From: ANME-2 cluster archaeon | GTDB lineage: Archaea; Halobacteriota; Methanosarcinia; Methanosarcinales; Methanocomedenaceae | Direction of reading: 5' to 3' | Assembly: GCA_023544495.1 (NCBI GenBank) | Contig: JAMJFV010000007.1 | Coordinates: 1-31,299, forward strand | Length of the DNA stretch: 31,299 nt | In this document: positions 29,130 through 31,299 of the stretch, in pieces | How positions within the stretch are numbered: position 1 is the first letter of the stretch | How the letters are laid out: every line of letters begins with the position of its first letter | Program-made: the position numbers and the translations under genes | Notes under the pieces: model-generated | The model's input: only the letters and a program-made list of their open reading frames with translations | Told to the model about the DNA's origin: nothing | Database searches by the model: none

Positions 29130-29816
29130 TCAGATCTTATTCTTTGTTCTCAATTCAACAGGGAGTTCAACGATACTTGCCGGAAAGCCCACAGCAAGTT
29201 TCCAGGGTGGTACATCTTTCGTGACCAGTGCACCGGCTGCAACCATAGCACCTTCTCCTATCTCAACTCCAGGTAATAACGTACTGTTCGCTCCGATTGA
29301 AACTCCCGTCCTGAGGATAGGTCCTTTGAGCTCATATTTCTTGCGTATTGGATATTTATCATTTGTCAGGACAGCACAGGGACCAATGAACACATTATCC
29401 TCAATATGCGTATTTGTGGGAATATAAACATTACTTTGAATACTTACATTATTTCCAATGGTCGTATTTCCGTCGATCACGACATTGGTCCCGATAAGGA
29501 CATTATCACCTATCGTTGTGCTCTCTCTTATCAGAATAGTGTGCCCTGTTCTTAGATTGTTACCGATAGTAACATCTGAATACAGTATAGAACCGGAACG
29601 GATAATTGCATTGTCACCTATTGTCATACCCGAAAAATCGTATTCGTTAAGGGGAATGTCCAGTTTTGATGCCTCGTCAATAACCTTACCAGCAGGGTAA
29701 CCCAGGAAAACATTTGGCATGATGGTACAGTAAGCTCCAATTGAGTTCCTGCCATATATCGTAACAGTATCGTCAATCCGGCAATCAGGGTAACGTTCGG
29801 CGTAACTATTTTTCAT
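29130..29816 (-). CDS. left-handed beta-helix N-acetyltransferase, WbpD-like
   Basis: A 228-aa acyltransferase built from hexapeptide repeats, with many [LIV]GxNxx[IV] turns (TIGDNAIIRSG, TIGNNLRTGH, TIGDNVLIGTN and so on), and ending with the typical VGFPASIVELPVE tail. It would acetylate the 3-amino group of the sugar nucleotide made by the neighbouring aminotransferase. It is somewhat longer than WbpD because of an N-terminal part that includes a short non-helical stretch (GYPAGKVIDEASKL). The ATG at 29816 follows an AGGT sequence at about 6 nt; an upstream in-frame start at 29849 is less likely. It is the first gene of the four-gene glycan cassette, 56 nt after the AMMECR1 gene. Confidence 0.85.
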   Translation of the reverse strand: MKNSYAERYPDCRIDDTVTIYGRNSIGAYCTIMPNVFLGYPAGKVIDEASKLDIPLNEYDFSGMTIGDNAIIRSGSILYSDVTIGNNLRTGHTILIRESTTIGDNVLIGTNVVIDGNTTIGNNVSIQSNVYIPTNTHIEDNVFIGPCAVLTNDKYPIRKKYELKGPILRTGVSIGANSTLLPGVEIGEGAMVAAGALVTKDVPPWKLAVGFPASIVELPVELRTKNKI

Positions 29817-29872
29817 ATCAGTACCTATGGTGTAACAGTAATTTAGCATCTATTTACAGATTGTTTTTCAGA

Positions 29873-30451
29873 TCAGCTTTCCTGGAAGATCTGCCCTTCA
29901 AACGCAAACACATCAGTATCGGCCTCTAACCAGGCATCAGGGTACAATCCCGCTTTCATGCAGGTCTGGCCCAGGAATTCCTCCTCATCAAACCCATGCT
30001 CAACAGCGACCTGTGGGAGCAATAATCCGGAGTTTCTCCCTCTCTGAACAATAAGCCCGTGCCTGCCCACCTTTATCTTACCCGGAAGTTCACTTTTTTG
30101 TCCTTCCAGGAGCACTGGCATGGTAAGCACGGTAACTTCCATCTCAATAGTCTTCAGTTCCCCCGGGGTCACGGGATTGAACCTCGGGTCTTCCGTAGCC
30201 GCATTGATCGCGGAAATTATTATCGCATTGCCAAGGGGCATGATCGGATACGGACGGCCGATACAACCTTTCAGTTCTTTCCCGAAATCGTAACGTTTGT
30301 TCAGAGTAACGAACACGCCCCTGTTCTCGTAGAACTTAGGTGGCAGGCCGTCCGCCTTAATAATCCGGCCAGTGACCAAATATTCATGTATGGCCCTGCG
30401 CGCCAAATCCAGCGCAATAGTTCCTTCGTCCCTGGTGAGCAATTCAGTCAT
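29873..30451 (-). CDS. AMMECR1-domain protein
   Basis: A 192-aa archaeal AMMECR1-family protein (TIGR00296 type). The family signature LKGCIG (residues 60-65) is present, preceded by the GVFVTLNKRYDFG segment and followed by SAINAATEDPRF and RHGLIVQRGRNSGLLLPQV. Length and architecture are normal. The biochemical function is unresolved; homologues are found in nearly all archaea and in eukaryotes. It starts 17 nt after the PAN stop on the same strand, so the two genes may form a transcript. Confidence 0.93.
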   Translation of the reverse strand: MTELLTRDEGTIALDLARRAIHEYLVTGRIIKADGLPPKFYENRGVFVTLNKRYDFGKELKGCIGRPYPIMPLGNAIIISAINAATEDPRFNPVTPGELKTIEMEVTVLTMPVLLEGQKSELPGKIKVGRHGLIVQRGRNSGLLLPQVAVEHGFDEEEFLGQTCMKAGLYPDAWLEADTDVFAFEGQIFQES

Positions 30452-30468
30452 ATTTTTCCAATGGCGGC

Positions 30469-31299
30469 CTACACGAACATTCCAGAGGGAACATCTTCCT
30501 TTTCTTCCACAATAATCTTGTTATATGCATCCATGAAATCCTTCATCATTATCTTCCTGTCCCGCCTGCGTAAAACGAACATACCTGCTTCAGTCACAAT
30601 CGCCTTGATATCAGCGCCGCTCAGGTCCTCAGTGAGCTTGACCAGTTTGTCGAAATCCACCTCATCATCCAGGGCCATGTTCCTTGTATGTATCTTGAAT
30701 ATCTCCAACCGTCCTTTCTCATCCGGCATGGGTATCTCAATGATCCTGTCAAACCGTCCGGGCCGCAGCAGGGCAGGGTCCAGCAGGTCAATGCGGTTTG
30801 TCGCGGCAATGATCTTAACATCACCCCGCTCTTCAAACCCGTCAAGTTCGGCAAGCAATTGTATCATGGTCCGGTTCACTTCAGCAGAGCCAGTGGTACC
30901 GTCGTGGGTCCGGCGTCCTCCCACGGCATCTATCTCATCAATGAACACGATACTGGGCGACTTGTCTTTCGCCATCTGGAACACGTCACGCACCAGCCGC
31001 GCACCTTCACCCACGTACTTCTGTACCAGCTCGGAACCCGACATCCTGATAAAGGTGGCATGGGCCCTGTGGGCCACAGCCTTAGCAATAAGTGTCTTGC
31101 CGCTGCCGGGCGGGCCGTACAGCAATATACCTTTTGGTGGTTCGATACCAACGTCGATGAACATCTGGGGGTCTGTGAGAGGCAGTTCAATGGTCTCGAT
31201 AACTTCTTTAATCTCTTCATCAAGACCGCCGATGGAATTATAATCCGTATCAGGAGCTTCAATAAGTTCCATCACTCTGGCCCGCGGACATGCGGGCCA
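30469..31299 (-). CDS. pan: proteasome-activating nucleotidase PAN, N-terminus beyond window
   Basis: About 277 C-terminal residues of an AAA+ unfoldase that feeds the 20S proteasome; the reading frame is open to the right edge. Visible motifs are the YNSIGGLDEEIKEV start of the AAA module, Walker A GPPGSGKT, the pore-loop region SELVQKYVGEG, Walker B FIDEID, sensor ATNR, the arginine-finger region RPGRFDR and the C-terminal helical domain (EDLSGADIKAIVTEAGMFVL). The missing N-terminus would hold the coiled coil and OB domain. The C-terminus is SGMFV, so the HbYX motif that docks PAN on the proteasome has Phe in place of Tyr. A GTG or ATG near 31272-31275 is internal to the gene, not a start. 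AMMECR1 follows after 17 nt. Confidence 0.92.
   Translation of the reverse strand, partial: WPACPRARVMELIEAPDTDYNSIGGLDEEIKEVIETIELPLTDPQMFIDVGIEPPKGILLYGPPGSGKTLIAKAVAHRAHATFIRMSGSELVQKYVGEGARLVRDVFQMAKDKSPSIVFIDEIDAVGGRRTHDGTTGSAEVNRTMIQLLAELDGFEERGDVKIIAATNRIDLLDPALLRPGRFDRIIEIPMPDEKGRLEIFKIHTRNMALDDEVDFDKLVKLTEDLSGADIKAIVTEAGMFVLRRRDRKIMMKDFMDAYNKIIVEEKEDVPSGMFV

Noticed and set aside
30059..31243. 394-codon open frame antisense to PAN and AMMECR1
   Set aside because: Low-complexity Ser/Arg/Ile-rich shadow of two well-conserved genes on the other strand; no start signals or family resemblance.
1..31299. CRISPR arrays, tRNA or rRNA genes
   Set aside because: No regularly spaced direct repeats and no cloverleaf or rRNA-like segments were recognised on either strand.

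Overview
The window is archaeal. It carries PAN proteasome ATPase, AMMECR1, S19e, PDCD5, an archaeal-type dihydroneopterin aldolase (MptD, tetrahydromethanopterin pathway) and a thiol:fumarate reductase-type TfrAB pair. Alongside these are secreted multihaem c-type cytochromes. That mix fits the methanogen/methanotroph branch of the Euryarchaeota, most likely a cytochrome-rich Methanosarcinales or ANME-2/Methanoperedens-like organism. This placement is inferred from gene content; no 16S or mcrA gene is present. Promoters look archaeal (TATA boxes about 25 nt from start sites, some probably leaderless), and several TTG/GTG starts are likely.

Layout. 1-991 (minus): translation cluster PDCD5 (partial), S19e and a YhbY-like protein. 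1024-3267 (minus): signalling cassette of a KaiC-like ATPase, a degenerate KaiC-like/Ras-like GTPase fusion and a Roadblock/LC7 protein. 3475-4800 (minus): truD. 4915-8235 (plus): tfrAB. 8307-10118 (minus): a divergent KamA-type radical SAM protein. 10264-12977 (plus): DtxR-family regulator with an operator-like palindrome in its promoter, then feoB. 13023-13158: a candidate small RNA with a 16-bp stem. 13213-16347 (minus): rubrerythrin-like protein, GDT1-type transporter, an unknown membrane-anchored protein, an A24 prepilin peptidase and MptD. 16436-18485 (plus): receiver-CheC-like protein, a frameshifted SIMPL/DUF541 remnant, an unknown 75-aa protein and a caspase-like candidate.

18745-24417 (minus) is the most distinctive region: two paralogous secreted cytochromes, each with eight haem-type motifs and C-terminal IPT/TIG-like domains, then a secreted subtilisin-like protease, then a five-haem cytochrome. 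The first two cytochromes are separated by a strong hairpin/oligo-T terminator. An eight-haem secreted cytochrome next to a subtilase recalls the Geobacter OmcZ/OzpA nanowire maturation pair and suggests an archaeal extracellular electron-transfer module. Non-canonical CX5CH motifs add to the interest.

24418-25136 is a long AT-rich leader plus a transposase remnant. 25137-25538 is msrB. 25650-29816 (minus) is a four-gene cassette for a diacetamido-uronic acid nucleotide sugar, likely used for surface glycan. 29873-31299 (minus) holds AMMECR1 and the C-terminal two-thirds or so of PAN.
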